A stretch of DNA of 34,774 nt from BM714 sp964484935 (GCA_964484935.1 CAZAFW010000018.1:1-34774), one strand, 5' to 3'. Positions 25,127 through 33,526 are shown, numbered from the stretch's first letter. A program made the numbers and translations. Notes: generated by a model not told the origin, from the letters alone.

Positions 25127-25845
25127 TGGAAAGAATTGGAGAAAGAAATTTCGATGAGCTTAGGGACATAAAGATAACCAGAAACTACCTGATGCATCCG
25201 GACGGATCGGTGCTCATGGAAACAGGCAACACCAAAGTCATATGCACAGCCATAGTGGAGGACGGAGTACCAAGATTCCTTAAGGGAAAAGGACAGGGCT
25301 GGGTGACTTCCGAATATGGAATGCTTCCCGGATCTACGGGACAGAGAAAGCAAAGAAGCGCCTCCAGGGGCAAGGTTGACGGAAGGGCGAGTGAAATACA
25401 AAGGCTCATAGGCAGAACTCTCAGGACCGTGGTCGACATGGAAAAGCTTGGTGAGCGAACAATATGGATCGACTGCGACGTGATTCAGGCGGACGGTGGA
25501 ACCAGAACCGCATCCATAACGGGCGCTTACGTAGCCCTGAGCGATGCAATCGGCAAGCTTATGGAAAACGGAGATCTCGAAGAAAACCCGCTCAAGTCCA
25601 TGGTGGCCGCCGTAAGCGTAGGGATAGTCAAAGGGATTCCCATGCTCGACCTCTGCTACGAGGAGGACTCACAGGCGGACGTGGACATGAACGTTGTCAT
25701 GACAGACAAAAATGAATTCATAGAGATACAGGGCACAGGCGAGGCGGCTCCTTTCTCGCAGAATGTCTTGGATGAACTTCTCAGGCTTGCCAAAAAAGGC
25801 ATAAACGAATTGAATGAATTCCAAAGACAGGCGCTTAAAGCTTAA
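25123..25845 (+). CDS. rph: Ribonuclease PH
   Basis: The 240-residue protein is a typical RNase PH. It opens with the RERNFDELRDIKI-like segment (GERNFDELRDIKITRNYL), contains GSVLMETGNTKVICTA, the phosphate-binding GSTGQRKQRSASRGKVDGRASEIQRLIGRTLR stretch (given here only by position, residues 69-97) and CDVIQADGGTRTASITGA, and ends with the FSQNVLDELLRLAKKGI helix. It forms a hexamer that trims the 3' ends of tRNA precursors using phosphate. It starts at an ATG overlapping the DUF401 stop by four bases; a second ATG follows directly. The rph-rdgB-yfcE order is common in Firmicutes. Confidence 0.97.
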   Translation: MMERIGERNFDELRDIKITRNYLMHPDGSVLMETGNTKVICTAIVEDGVPRFLKGKGQGWVTSEYGMLPGSTGQRKQRSASRGKVDGRASEIQRLIGRTLRTVVDMEKLGERTIWIDCDVIQADGGTRTASITGAYVALSDAIGKLMENGDLEENPLKSMVAAVSVGIVKGIPMLDLCYEEDSQADVDMNVVMTDKNEFIEIQGTGEAAPFSQNVLDELLRLAKKGINELNEFQRQALKA

Positions 25846-25855
25846 GGAGGCCCTC

Positions 25856-26464
25856 ATGAAGAAAATGGTTTTGGCATCCCAAAACAAACATAAACTCAAA
25901 GAAATAGAAAAAATAACGAAGGATTTCGGAATAAGCCTTATGACTATGGCGGAGGCCGGGCTCGGAGACTTGGATGTCGTCGAGGACAAGGACACATTCG
26001 AGGGGAATTCGGAGAAGAAAGCCAGAGAAGTCATGCAAGCTTCGGGGTTGCCGGCCATAGCTGACGATTCGGGACTGATGGTCGACGCACTCGGTGGCGA
26101 TCCGGGAGTCTATTCGGCGCGTTTCTCGGGACCGGGAGCGACATACGAAAGCAACAACAAAAAACTTCTCGAACTCTTGAAGGATGTGCCTGGGGAAAGA
26201 AGGACGGCCCGTTTCGTTTCGGTCATAACGGCAGTTTACACAGACGGAAGGAAAATTGTCGCAAGAGGCGAAATAGAGGGAACAATAGCCTTCGAGGAAA
26301 AAGGCCAGGGCGGTTTCGGATACGATCCACTTTTTTACGTGCCCCAAAAAGGGAAAACCTTTGCCGAGCTTTCCGAGGATGAAAAAAACGCAATAAGCCA
26401 CAGGGCCAATGCCCTTGTTCTTCTCAGAGAGCTGCTTGAGGCCGAGGAGGCTGGGCGCAAGTGA
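25856..26464 (+). CDS. rdgB: dITP/XTP pyrophosphatase (RdgB/HAM1 family)
   Basis: The 202-residue protein shows the family motifs in order: LASQNKHKLKEI for the triphosphate, ADDSGLMVDALGGDPGVYSARF with the catalytic aspartates, the GYDPLFYVP base-recognition motif, and SHRANAL near the end. It hydrolyses dITP, XTP and dXTP to monophosphates so that damaged purines do not enter DNA or RNA. AAGGAGG lies 6 bases before the ATG at 25856; an upstream in-frame ATG at 25814 lies inside rph and is not needed. The stop overlaps the GTG start of yfcE by four bases. Confidence 0.96.
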   Translation: MKKMVLASQNKHKLKEIEKITKDFGISLMTMAEAGLGDLDVVEDKDTFEGNSEKKAREVMQASGLPAIADDSGLMVDALGGDPGVYSARFSGPGATYESNNKKLLELLKDVPGERRTARFVSVITAVYTDGRKIVARGEIEGTIAFEEKGQGGFGYDPLFYVPQKGKTFAELSEDEKNAISHRANALVLLRELLEAEEAGRK

Positions 26465-26943
26465 AGATTCTAATCATCGGGGACACCCACAACCACCCCA
26501 TGGGAGTGAAAAAGGCGCTCAAGATGACCATGCCGGTGGATATGATAATCCATACTGGTGACGGATGGAAAGATGCCGAAGACATTCCAGAAGGAGTCGA
26601 GCTTGTAAGGGTTACTGGAAATTGCGACAGAAGCATAAAGGGCGAGTCGGAAAAAATTATCACCCTTGAAGGCGTAAGGATACTCATCACCCACGGGCAC
26701 AAGTACAACGTCAAGTACGACCTCAACCGCCTGTATTACAAAGCCCTTGAGGCCAAGGCCAATATTGTCATTTACGGACATTCCCACAAGAGGGTCAGCG
26801 AGAAAGTCGGGGACATACTCTTTATTAATCCAGGAAGCGCATGGAGGCCGAGGGACTGCGAACCGCCGGGGTTTGTTCTCATGAAGCTGGAAGACGGCAA
26901 AACAGTTTTCAGATTCCTGGACCTGGCAGAGCCCGAATGCTGA
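26461..26943 (+). CDS. yfcE: YfcE/MJ0936-type metallophosphoesterase
   Basis: The 160-residue protein has the calcineurin-like motif set: GDTHNH at residues 7-12, HTGDGW, GNCDR, THGH and YGHSHKR, which together bind two metal ions. Family members such as MJ0936 and YfcE cleave phosphodiesters in vitro, and their natural substrate is not settled. The start is GTG in a GTGA overlap with rdgB, so the two are coupled. It is the last gene of the DUF401-rph-rdgB-yfcE operon, and a large palindrome begins just after its stop. Confidence 0.92.
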   Translation: MKILIIGDTHNHPMGVKKALKMTMPVDMIIHTGDGWKDAEDIPEGVELVRVTGNCDRSIKGESEKIITLEGVRILITHGHKYNVKYDLNRLYYKALEAKANIVIYGHSHKRVSEKVGDILFINPGSAWRPRDCEPPGFVLMKLEDGKTVFRFLDLAEPEC

Positions 26944-26949
26944 TTTGAA

Positions 26950-26986
26950 ATCCATGGAAAAGGGGACAGTCCCCTTTTCCATGGAT
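26950..26986. repeat. 37-bp perfect palindrome (copy 1 of the GGGGACAGTCCCC element)
   Basis: Two 18-base arms (26950-26967 and 26969-26986) are perfectly complementary around a single central A; the core is AAAAGGGGACAGTCCCCTTT. A second, slightly diverged copy lies at 33484-33512. It may be a dispersed REP-like element. Because it follows yfcE directly it may also help end that transcript. Confidence 0.9.
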
Positions 26987-27002
26987 CGTCTGATATCAGA
27001 CA
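26987..27002. promoter_or_regulatory. Candidate activator site 1 of the export operon
   Basis: CGTCTGATATCAGACA contains a perfect 14-bp palindrome (26988-27001). It resembles site 2 at 27020-27035 in 12 of 16 positions or better, and its centre lies about 117 bases before the predicted sigma-54 start, where enhancer-type activators usually bind. Confidence 0.55.
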
Positions 27003-27019
27003 AAAATATCGAGGACAAG

Positions 27020-27035
27020 TGTCCGATATCAAACA
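27020..27035. promoter_or_regulatory. Candidate activator site 2 of the export operon
   Basis: TGTCCGATATCAAACA is an imperfect palindrome with the same GATATC core as site 1. The centres are 33 bp apart, about three helical turns, so both sites face the same side of the DNA. Its centre is about 84 bases before the predicted start. Confidence 0.55.
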
Positions 27036-27049
27036 ATATTATGACATCA

Positions 27050-27085
27050 CCGCTGTTTCCCCTTGGAAACAGCGGCTTTTATTTT
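27050..27085 (+). terminator. Terminator before the export operon
   Basis: CCGCTGTTTCC (27050-27060) pairs perfectly with GGAAACAGCGG (27065-27075) around CCTT, followed by CTTTTATTTT. It stops read-through from the rph operon just before the sigma-54 promoter, so the export operon depends on its own promoter. Confidence 0.85.
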
Positions 27086-27100
27086 GGCACGAAGATTGCA
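27084..27100 (+). promoter_or_regulatory. Sigma-54 promoter of the export operon
   Basis: TTGGCACGAAGATTGCA matches the sigma-54 consensus TTGGCACG-N4-TTGCA at every defined position. GG (27086-27087) and GC (27098-27099) have the required 12-base offset. Transcription should start near 27111, 25 bases before the ATG at 27136, leaving room for AGGAGG. The NtrC-family regulator gene at the end of the same operon supports this. Confidence 0.88.
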
Positions 27101-27135
27101 AGCATATAGGGCATAACAATTTTAGGAGGTTCAAA

Positions 27136-28785
27136 ATGAAACTGGTTGAATGGATTAAAACAAAAAGGCCAAAAGGCAAAAAAAGTATTTATGTATACAC
27201 CGCATTGGTTCTCGTTGCCCTTGTTTCAATAGTGTCGATGAATTTAAACGGCCAAGGGGATTCGGAGGATACGGACATCATATACACTCTCGCAAGGGGT
27301 GACATAGAGATATCCATATCCGGAAACGGAACAATATTTTCTGCCGAGTCCCAGGAGCTCGACCCCGATGACTTCGAGGCTGAGGTTAAGAAAATCAATT
27401 TTTCCGAGGGCGAAACGGTAAAGAAAGGCGATATAATCTATGAACTCGAGAGCGACGACCTTCTTGCGGAATGGACCAAGGCGAAAATTGCCTACGACAA
27501 TGCATCTTTGGAGTACAGGACATCAAGCGGAGATGTGGAGGACCTTACGGTCCGCGCGCCAATGACAGGCACTATCGAGGAAATGGATTTGGAGATAGGG
27601 CAGACACTTCTGCAGGGGGATACGGTCGTAAAGGTATGGGACAAGAGTGAAATATATGTAAAGACCCCCATAAATCTTTTAAACGAGGGGAAAATAAAAG
27701 TGGGACAGTCTGCAAGCATTACTTTCCCTTCCAGCTTTTTCACTACAAGCGGAGTTGTCGCAAAGGTCGACGGCACGCCTTCATCTGACGGAAGCGGGGG
27801 CCTCTTCCAATATGTTTATGTGGCGGTGGACAACCCGGGAGGATTTATGGAGGGAGATACCGCAAAAGTCGAAATCTACGCCGGCTATGAAACCATAAGG
27901 GGAATCACCGAGGGAACCGTGGAATACAAGGATGCCGAAATCATCGAATCCCCCGGAAAAGCTACTGTAGTCAAGCTGTACAAGCAGGAAAAGGATGCGG
28001 TAAAGGCAGGGGAAATAATTGCGGTGCTCGAAAGCGACTCTTTAGTCGTCTCTCAAATGAGCAAGAATGTAGACCTTCAGGAGGCCAAGATAGAGCTTGA
28101 CGAGCTTTCTGAGAAAATGGAAGGACTGAGCGTAAAAGCCGGGAGCGACGGTATTCTTGCCGGTTCAGACGTTTCAGTGGGAAACACCGTAGGGGTCAAC
28201 ACAAGCGATGGCAATTCATCCTCAAACAATACAGGAGTCTTGGGTCAGATAATAAGCTTCGACAAGAGAATGACCATTGCTGTCGATGAATTGGACATAA
28301 ACAATGTTGAAATCGGGCAGCATGCCGAAATCACAGTAGACGCTGCGCCCGACGAGGCATTCACGGGGGAGGTCGTCAAGATATCAGAAATCGGAGATGT
28401 CCAAAGCGGAGTCGCGACCTATGATGTTACAATTTCGGTTCCTTACAGCAAACTGGTCAAGGAAGGAATGAGCGCAGACGCGAAAATTCTTCTGGACAGA
28501 GCCGAGAATGTGATCCTTCTTCCGATAGAGGCAGCCACGGAAATGCGAGGAAAAATACTGGTAACAGTCTATGACGAAGATGCGGGAGCGGGAGAAGAAA
28601 AGTCGCTTGTTCCGGTAGAGACTGGACTGATGGATGAAAGATACTATGAGCTTGTTGAAGGGTTGGAAGCAGGGGATAAAGTAGTCATGACCGGACTCTC
28701 CAGCAATTCTGCTTCAACGGATGAGCGTCCCGCCGGCATGATGCCCGGAATGGGCGGTGGAACTGGAACAAGGCAAAAGCCTTAG
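27136..28785 (+). CDS. MacA-like periplasmic/membrane adaptor of an ABC export system
   Basis: The 549-residue protein has one N-terminal membrane segment (17-37) and a large outer part of the HlyD/MacA kind. A first lipoyl-like half (ISISGNGTIFSAES and SEGETVKKGDIIYELES) is closed by RAPMTGTIEEMDLEIGQTL. A second lipoyl-like unit follows (GKATVVKLYKQEKDAVKAG, then SVKAGSDGILAGSDVSVG), then a beta-barrel region (IGQHAEITVDAAPDEAFTGEVVKISEIG) and a membrane-proximal domain (VPVETGLMDERYYELVEGLEAGDKVV). The adaptor links the MacB-type ATPase/permease to its substrate. AGGAGG lies 6 bases before the ATG. In a Gram-positive cell there is no outer membrane channel, so it probably acts as a substrate guide or antimicrobial-peptide export part. 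First gene of the sigma-54 operon. Confidence 0.9.
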   Translation: MKLVEWIKTKRPKGKKSIYVYTALVLVALVSIVSMNLNGQGDSEDTDIIYTLARGDIEISISGNGTIFSAESQELDPDDFEAEVKKINFSEGETVKKGDIIYELESDDLLAEWTKAKIAYDNASLEYRTSSGDVEDLTVRAPMTGTIEEMDLEIGQTLLQGDTVVKVWDKSEIYVKTPINLLNEGKIKVGQSASITFPSSFFTTSGVVAKVDGTPSSDGSGGLFQYVYVAVDNPGGFMEGDTAKVEIYAGYETIRGITEGTVEYKDAEIIESPGKATVVKLYKQEKDAVKAGEIIAVLESDSLVVSQMSKNVDLQEAKIELDELSEKMEGLSVKAGSDGILAGSDVSVGNTVGVNTSDGNSSSNNTGVLGQIISFDKRMTIAVDELDINNVEIGQHAEITVDAAPDEAFTGEVVKISEIGDVQSGVATYDVTISVPYSKLVKEGMSADAKILLDRAENVILLPIEAATEMRGKILVTVYDEDAGAGEEKSLVPVETGLMDERYYELVEGLEAGDKVVMTGLSSNSASTDERPAGMMPGMGGGTGTRQKP

Positions 28786-28804
28786 GGAAATTGGGAGGTG
28801 CGGC

Positions 28805-29485
28805 ATGTCTTTGATAAGAACAGAAAACATATGCAAAAGCTATTTTATGGGACAGTATGAGCTCAAGGTCCTGAAAAATGTGACATTCGAAATAAAAAGT
28901 GGAGAATTCGTATCGATAGTCGGACCGTCGGGTTCCGGAAAATCTACACTGATGAATATAATTGGATGCCTCGATGTCCCGTCTTCGGGAAGATACCTGC
29001 TTGACGGCATAGATGTAAGCGGAATGAACGCGTCCGAACAGGCCGACATACGGAACAAGAAGATAGGTTTTGTTTTCCAGAGCTTCAATTTGCTGCCCAA
29101 ACTGACGGCGCTCGAGAACGTCATGCTTCCTCTTATTTATCGAAGGGTTTCCGAGAAGGAACAAAGGGAGCGTGCACTCTTGGCTCTTGAAAAGGTCGGA
29201 CTGGGAGACAGAAGCCTTCACAGGCCGAATGAATTGTCGGGAGGCCAGCAGCAAAGGGTTGCCATTGCCCGGGCAATAGCCGGAGATCCCCCCATCATAC
29301 TCGCAGACGAACCCACGGGAAATCTCGATTCGAAGTCGGGAATAGAGATTATGGAAATACTTACGGACCTAAACGGCAAGGGGGCTACGCTTGTCATGAT
29401 AACCCACGACGACAAGCTTGCCAGGGAAAGCGGAAGAATGGTGATGATAAAGGACGGCATAATAGGGGAAGGGGTTTCCATATGA
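28805..29485 (+). CDS. ABC exporter ATPase, MacB/LolD type
   Basis: The 226-residue ATPase has Walker A GPSGSGKST, Q-loop VFQSFNLLPKLTALENV, signature LSGGQQQRVAIARA, Walker B ILADEPTGNLDS and switch histidine THDD, the pattern of the LolD/MacB/FtsE group. It is a separate chain here, whereas E. coli MacB fuses it to the permease. It should drive the FtsX-type permease next to it by a mechanical-transmission cycle rather than ordinary transport. GGGAGG lies before the ATG at 28805; an in-frame start at 28757 lies inside the adaptor gene. It overlaps the permease gene by four bases. Confidence 0.94.
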   Translation: MSLIRTENICKSYFMGQYELKVLKNVTFEIKSGEFVSIVGPSGSGKSTLMNIIGCLDVPSSGRYLLDGIDVSGMNASEQADIRNKKIGFVFQSFNLLPKLTALENVMLPLIYRRVSEKEQRERALLALEKVGLGDRSLHRPNELSGGQQQRVAIARAIAGDPPIILADEPTGNLDSKSGIEIMEILTDLNGKGATLVMITHDDKLARESGRMVMIKDGIIGEGVSI

Positions 29486-30660
29486 AGATAAACTTCAGGC
29501 AGACCTTCAAGATGGCCATGTCAAGCATATTCTCAAACAAGATGAGATCATTTCTCACAATGCTTGGAGTCATAATTGGAGTAAGCGCAGTCATAATTCT
29601 TGTCTCCATAGGCCAGGGGACGACAAAAAGCGTTACTGAAAGCATAGAGGGAATGGGCTCCAATCTTTTGACTGTCAACATCATGGGGCGGGGAGCAGAC
29701 ACCTCGCTCGACATAGACGATGTTGAAATGTTCGACGAATTCATAGGGGTTGGCAAGGTTTCGGGAAGTTCCACAATGAATGCAGACATAAAGAGCGGAA
29801 CCACAATACTTGAAGACATCTCCATAAACGGAACCGACGAGGATTACCTGTCGATACTCAATTACGAGATGTCCGAGGGAAGATTTCTCATCGATACTGA
29901 TCTCGACAACAGGCAGCGGGTTGCTGTAGTGGGAAGCGATGTCAAAAGCGAGCTTTTCGGAAACGCTTCGGCAGTCGGCGAGGAGATAAAGATAGACGGG
30001 CAGACATACACAATAGTGGGCAGCCTTGCGGAAAAGGGCTCTTCCATGATGGGGTCGAACGACGAAGTTGTTGTGATACCGCTTACAACTGCCCAGAGGC
30101 TTTCCGGAGATACAAGCATACGAACCATATATGTCCAGGCCAAATCGGCGGACACGGTAGATGTGGCAAAAGCCTACATGGAAAACTATCTGCAAAGGAA
30201 GTTCGGCGACGAGGACGCCTACAGGGTATTCGACCAGAGCGAGGTCCTTGATACGGTGGGCAGCGTTACGGGTATGCTGACTGCAATGCTCGGCGGCATT
30301 GCAGGAATTTCGCTTCTTGTGGGCGGCATAGGCATAATGAACATAATGCTTGTGTCGGTCACCGAAAGAACAAGGGAGATAGGAATAAGGAAAGCCATCG
30401 GAGCCAAGTACTCAGACATACTTGTTCAGTTCATTATCGAGTCCATTGTCCTCAGCGGCATGGGTGGTATAATAGGGGTAGCTTTGGGCATAGGGGGAGC
30501 CTACGCCATCACTGCAATATTCAAGCTTGAAACCGTTGTATCTATGGGGATAGTGATTCTTTCAACAATGTTCTCGCTTGGAGTCGGAGTTGTATTTGGA
30601 ATCTATCCTGCAGACAAGGCCGCAAAGCTCAATACAATAGACGCCCTCAGATACGAGTAG
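29482..30660 (+). CDS. ABC exporter permease, MacB/FtsX type
   Basis: The 392-residue protein has one N-terminal helix (about 20-43, MRSFLTMLGVIIGVSAVIILVS), a large MacB periplasmic core domain (45-250), then three helices near the C-terminus (about 270-295, 320-345 and 355-380). The family motif ERTREIGIRKAIGAKYSDIL lies between helices two and three. Together with the ATPase and MacA-like adaptor it forms a tripartite-type exporter; in Firmicutes such sets export antimicrobial peptides or lipids. The start overlaps the ATPase stop in ATGA. A gap of 25 bases leads to the kinase gene. Confidence 0.94.
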   Translation: MKINFRQTFKMAMSSIFSNKMRSFLTMLGVIIGVSAVIILVSIGQGTTKSVTESIEGMGSNLLTVNIMGRGADTSLDIDDVEMFDEFIGVGKVSGSSTMNADIKSGTTILEDISINGTDEDYLSILNYEMSEGRFLIDTDLDNRQRVAVVGSDVKSELFGNASAVGEEIKIDGQTYTIVGSLAEKGSSMMGSNDEVVVIPLTTAQRLSGDTSIRTIYVQAKSADTVDVAKAYMENYLQRKFGDEDAYRVFDQSEVLDTVGSVTGMLTAMLGGIAGISLLVGGIGIMNIMLVSVTERTREIGIRKAIGAKYSDILVQFIIESIVLSGMGGIIGVALGIGGAYAITAIFKLETVVSMGIVILSTMFSLGVGVVFGIYPADKAAKLNTIDALRYE

Positions 30661-30685
30661 CCGGGGACGTGATTGGAGAGGCAAT

Positions 30686-32122
30686 ATGAAAAAAACGATC
30701 AACAGACAACTTATAATTCTTATTTGCCTCGTGACAGCCGGACTGGTTGTGGGCATAGGCGCCAATTTCATACTCAACCAGCAGTTTGACCGTGAAATAG
30801 TTGATGAGAAGAGAGGCGAGCTCGAAAAGCATCTCGAATCGATCATGGCCGGAATAGACAGTATCCCCGATTCCGAAATTTCTCGTGAAAAAGTTGAAGC
30901 GATACTCTATCCTATTGTGGAAAATGACAGAGACATAATTGCCGGGTATGCCAATTCTGAAAACAAACTGGAAATTGCCGTGGACTGGAACAAGGAAACG
31001 GAGAGCCCGCAGTCGCGTGAACTCGGAGAAATTTTCAAAGATGATTTGCCGAAAGACGGCTACAATGCAAGAAACCTTGGAATTTTAAGGGACAAGGACA
31101 AAATAAGGGCGATGAAACCGATTATTGAGGAAGACAGGATAATAGGAGTCGTTTGGATTGAGGATTCCATAATTTCTGACGCCAATGTTTTTGCCATAGT
31201 AAGAATTTTGACAGCAATCACAGTTCTTTTCAGCTTGCTCGCAGGCATTTTCGGGGTGGTCTACATCACGCGCAAGTTGATGAGGGATGTTGCAAGAATA
31301 AACGACGGAGTGGAGAAAATGAAGGGCGACCTCAGCCACCGCATAGAAGTGTCGTCTGACGAACTGGGCCAGATAGCGGGTGAGATAAACCGCATGGCCG
31401 AGAAGCTGGAGGAGCAGAAGGCTTTGGAGGAAAGGCTTCATCAGGCGGACAAACTGGCCGCTCTGGGCCAGTTCGTTTCGGGCATAGCGCATGAACTCAG
31501 GAACCCTCTTGGAATAATGAAAGGCTCTCTGCAGCTGATGGAGAAGAGGGGCACTCTGAGCGAAGAGGATTCCGAGTTCATCGAGATAATAAAGGAACAG
31601 ATAGAAAGGCAGAATTCGGTGATAGAGGACCTGCTCAGGTTTGCGAAACCTGCGAAAACCAACTTTGAACTGCTTGACGTCGAGGACGTCATAGACAGCA
31701 TGATAAAATTTGCCGGAACCTATCTGAGAGATTCAAACATTGAATTCACAAGAAGAAAAAGTGCCGTCCCCATGACGGTCCACGGGGATTTTGAAAAACT
31801 GAAGCAGATATTCCTCAACCTTATACTCAACGCGGCCCAGGCAATGCCCGATGGAGGAAAGCTGTTGCTGGAAACCGAAGTTCTCGGAGACGGCGGCCTT
31901 GCCATCCGTTTTACAGACAGCGGCAGAGGCATATCGGAGGATGAAATTTCAGACATATTCAATCCGTATTTCACAACAAAAGAAAAAGGCACAGGCTTGG
32001 GACTTTCAATCAGCTATCAATTGGTTAAATTGCATGGAGGAGACATAAAAGCTGAAAATTCCCCGGATGGGGGAGCTGTTTTTACCGTTCTTATTCCTCT
32101 TGCAAAGCATAGGAGGCCATAA
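30686..32122 (+). CDS. Membrane sensor histidine kinase
   Basis: The 478-residue protein has two membrane helices (about 9-28 and 168-192) around an outer sensor domain of about 135 residues, probably a single Cache-like fold (inference). A HAMP linker (about 193-245) comes next, then the dimerisation domain with phospho-accepting H269 in IAHELRNPLG, and an ATPase domain with the N, G1 and G2 boxes (LNAAQAMPDGG, DSGRGI, GTGLGLSI). The E-x-x-N residue after the histidine supports phosphatase activity too. GGAGAGG precedes the ATG. It probably detects an outside stress and phosphorylates the regulator downstream, whose gene it overlaps by one base. The NtrB-like kinase core suits an NtrC-type partner. 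Confidence 0.93.
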   Translation: MKKTINRQLIILICLVTAGLVVGIGANFILNQQFDREIVDEKRGELEKHLESIMAGIDSIPDSEISREKVEAILYPIVENDRDIIAGYANSENKLEIAVDWNKETESPQSRELGEIFKDDLPKDGYNARNLGILRDKDKIRAMKPIIEEDRIIGVVWIEDSIISDANVFAIVRILTAITVLFSLLAGIFGVVYITRKLMRDVARINDGVEKMKGDLSHRIEVSSDELGQIAGEINRMAEKLEEQKALEERLHQADKLAALGQFVSGIAHELRNPLGIMKGSLQLMEKRGTLSEEDSEFIEIIKEQIERQNSVIEDLLRFAKPAKTNFELLDVEDVIDSMIKFAGTYLRDSNIEFTRRKSAVPMTVHGDFEKLKQIFLNLILNAAQAMPDGGKLLLETEVLGDGGLAIRFTDSGRGISEDEISDIFNPYFTTKEKGTGLGLSISYQLVKLHGGDIKAENSPDGGAVFTVLIPLAKHRRP

Positions 32123-33468
32123 TGAACAGAGTTATTGTAGCCGACGATGAAAAATACATCAGGTGGATCATTTCCGAGACGATAAAAGAAAGCTGCGATG
32201 TCATAGAGGTGGAAAACGGCAGACAATGCCTTGCAAAATTCGAGAGCGAGGAGCCCGATCTTGTAGTTCTCGATTTAAGAATGCCGGGCATGGACGGCTT
32301 GGAGGTACTGGAGGCCATTCGTGAAAAAGACCGTGACTTGCCCGTGATAATGATAACCGCCCACGGTACCATAGAGACGGCAATAGAGGCGATGAAACGC
32401 GGGGCCTACGACTTCATAACAAAGCCCTTTGACATCGACGAGCTAAAGATAAAAATATTCCGTGCCATAAGGATGAAGAGCCTCATAAGAGAAGTCTCCT
32501 ACCACAGGGATGAAATAAGCAAAGCAATGGACGGCTATTTCACGGAAACTAAAAGCAAAAAAATGGCCGAGGCCTACGAATTGGTGGAAATGGCTTCAAA
32601 AACCGATTCAAACATACTCATAACAGGCGAGAGCGGAACAGGAAAGGAAGTAATTGCAAGAATGGTCCATGAAAGCAGCCCACGCAGGCACAAGCCCCTC
32701 GTGGCGGTAAATTGCGCGGCAATTCCCGAAACTCTCATAGAAAGCGAATTGTTCGGACACGAAAAGGGATCATTCACAGGCGCTGTAAAGGCAAAGCCGG
32801 GGAAATTCGAGCTGGCCGCCGGAGGGACACTCTTCCTCGACGAGATAGCCGAAATAAGTCCGGCTGTGCAGGTGAAACTGCTAAGGGCCATACAGGAAAA
32901 AAGCGTAGAGCGAGTAGGTGGTATAAGAACAATAAAAACCGACGTGAGGCTCATAACGGCAACCAACAAAAACATAAAGGAGGCTATGGAGTCTGGTCAG
33001 TTTAGGGAGGACCTCTACTACAGGCTCAACGTCGTCAACATCGACATTCCCCCTCTCAGGGAAAGAAAGAGCGACATACCCTCCCTGGCAACGCATCTTT
33101 TGACACAAAAGAAGAAAACCGCCGGGCAAGCTTCCATATCGGATGAGGCCGAAATGGCCCTTGTCTCGCACGACTGGCCGGGCAATATAAGGGAGCTTGA
33201 GAACTGTATGGAGAGGGCACTCATAGTATCAGGCGGGGGAGAAATACTTCCCAAGCATCTGCCCTTCAGTCTTTCTGAAAAACCCGATATTCCCCTGTTG
33301 CCGCTCTCGGACTTCCCCGACGATGGCATAGACCTCGAGGAAACAGAAAAAGAGCTTATAAGAGCGGCACTCGACAAAGCCTGCGGCAACCGCACAAAGG
33401 CCGCAAAGCTTCTTTCCATAACGCGTTCCGCCCTTCTTTACAGAATGAACAAATATGGTATATCATAA
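32122..33468 (+). CDS. NtrC-family sigma-54 response regulator
   Basis: The 448-residue protein has three domains: a receiver (1-120) with phospho-acceptor D51 in VVLDLRMPGMDG; an AAA+ sigma-54 activation domain with Walker A GESGTGKE (about 169-176), the sigma-54 contact loop GSFTGA (216-221, a variant of GAFTGA), Walker B GGTLFLDEI and arginine fingers in REDLYYRLNV; and a Fis-type helix-turn-helix at the end (NRTKAAKLLSITRSALLYRM). It should bind enhancer DNA and, when phosphorylated by the kinase next to it, open sigma-54 promoters. The best target in view is the promoter at 27084-27100, with paired palindromes upstream of it. The start codon overlaps the kinase stop as TAATG. Confidence 0.95.
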   Translation: MNRVIVADDEKYIRWIISETIKESCDVIEVENGRQCLAKFESEEPDLVVLDLRMPGMDGLEVLEAIREKDRDLPVIMITAHGTIETAIEAMKRGAYDFITKPFDIDELKIKIFRAIRMKSLIREVSYHRDEISKAMDGYFTETKSKKMAEAYELVEMASKTDSNILITGESGTGKEVIARMVHESSPRRHKPLVAVNCAAIPETLIESELFGHEKGSFTGAVKAKPGKFELAAGGTLFLDEIAEISPAVQVKLLRAIQEKSVERVGGIRTIKTDVRLITATNKNIKEAMESGQFREDLYYRLNVVNIDIPPLRERKSDIPSLATHLLTQKKKTAGQASISDEAEMALVSHDWPGNIRELENCMERALIVSGGGEILPKHLPFSLSEKPDIPLLPLSDFPDDGIDLEETEKELIRAALDKACGNRTKAAKLLSITRSALLYRMNKYGIS

Positions 33469-33483
33469 GGAAAAGGGACAATA

Positions 33484-33512
33484 CATGGAAAAGGGGACAG
33501 TCCCCATTTCCA
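33484..33512. repeat. Second copy of the GGGGACAGTCCCC palindrome
   Basis: ATGGAAAAGGGGAC (33484-33497) pairs with GTCCCCATTTCCAT (33499-33512) around a central A, with one mismatch. It matches the core of the palindrome at 26950-26986, minus the outermost bases. It lies between the regulator gene and the dehydrogenase gene and forms part of the leader of the latter. Confidence 0.88.
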
Positions 33513-33526
33513 TAAGGGAGGATAAA

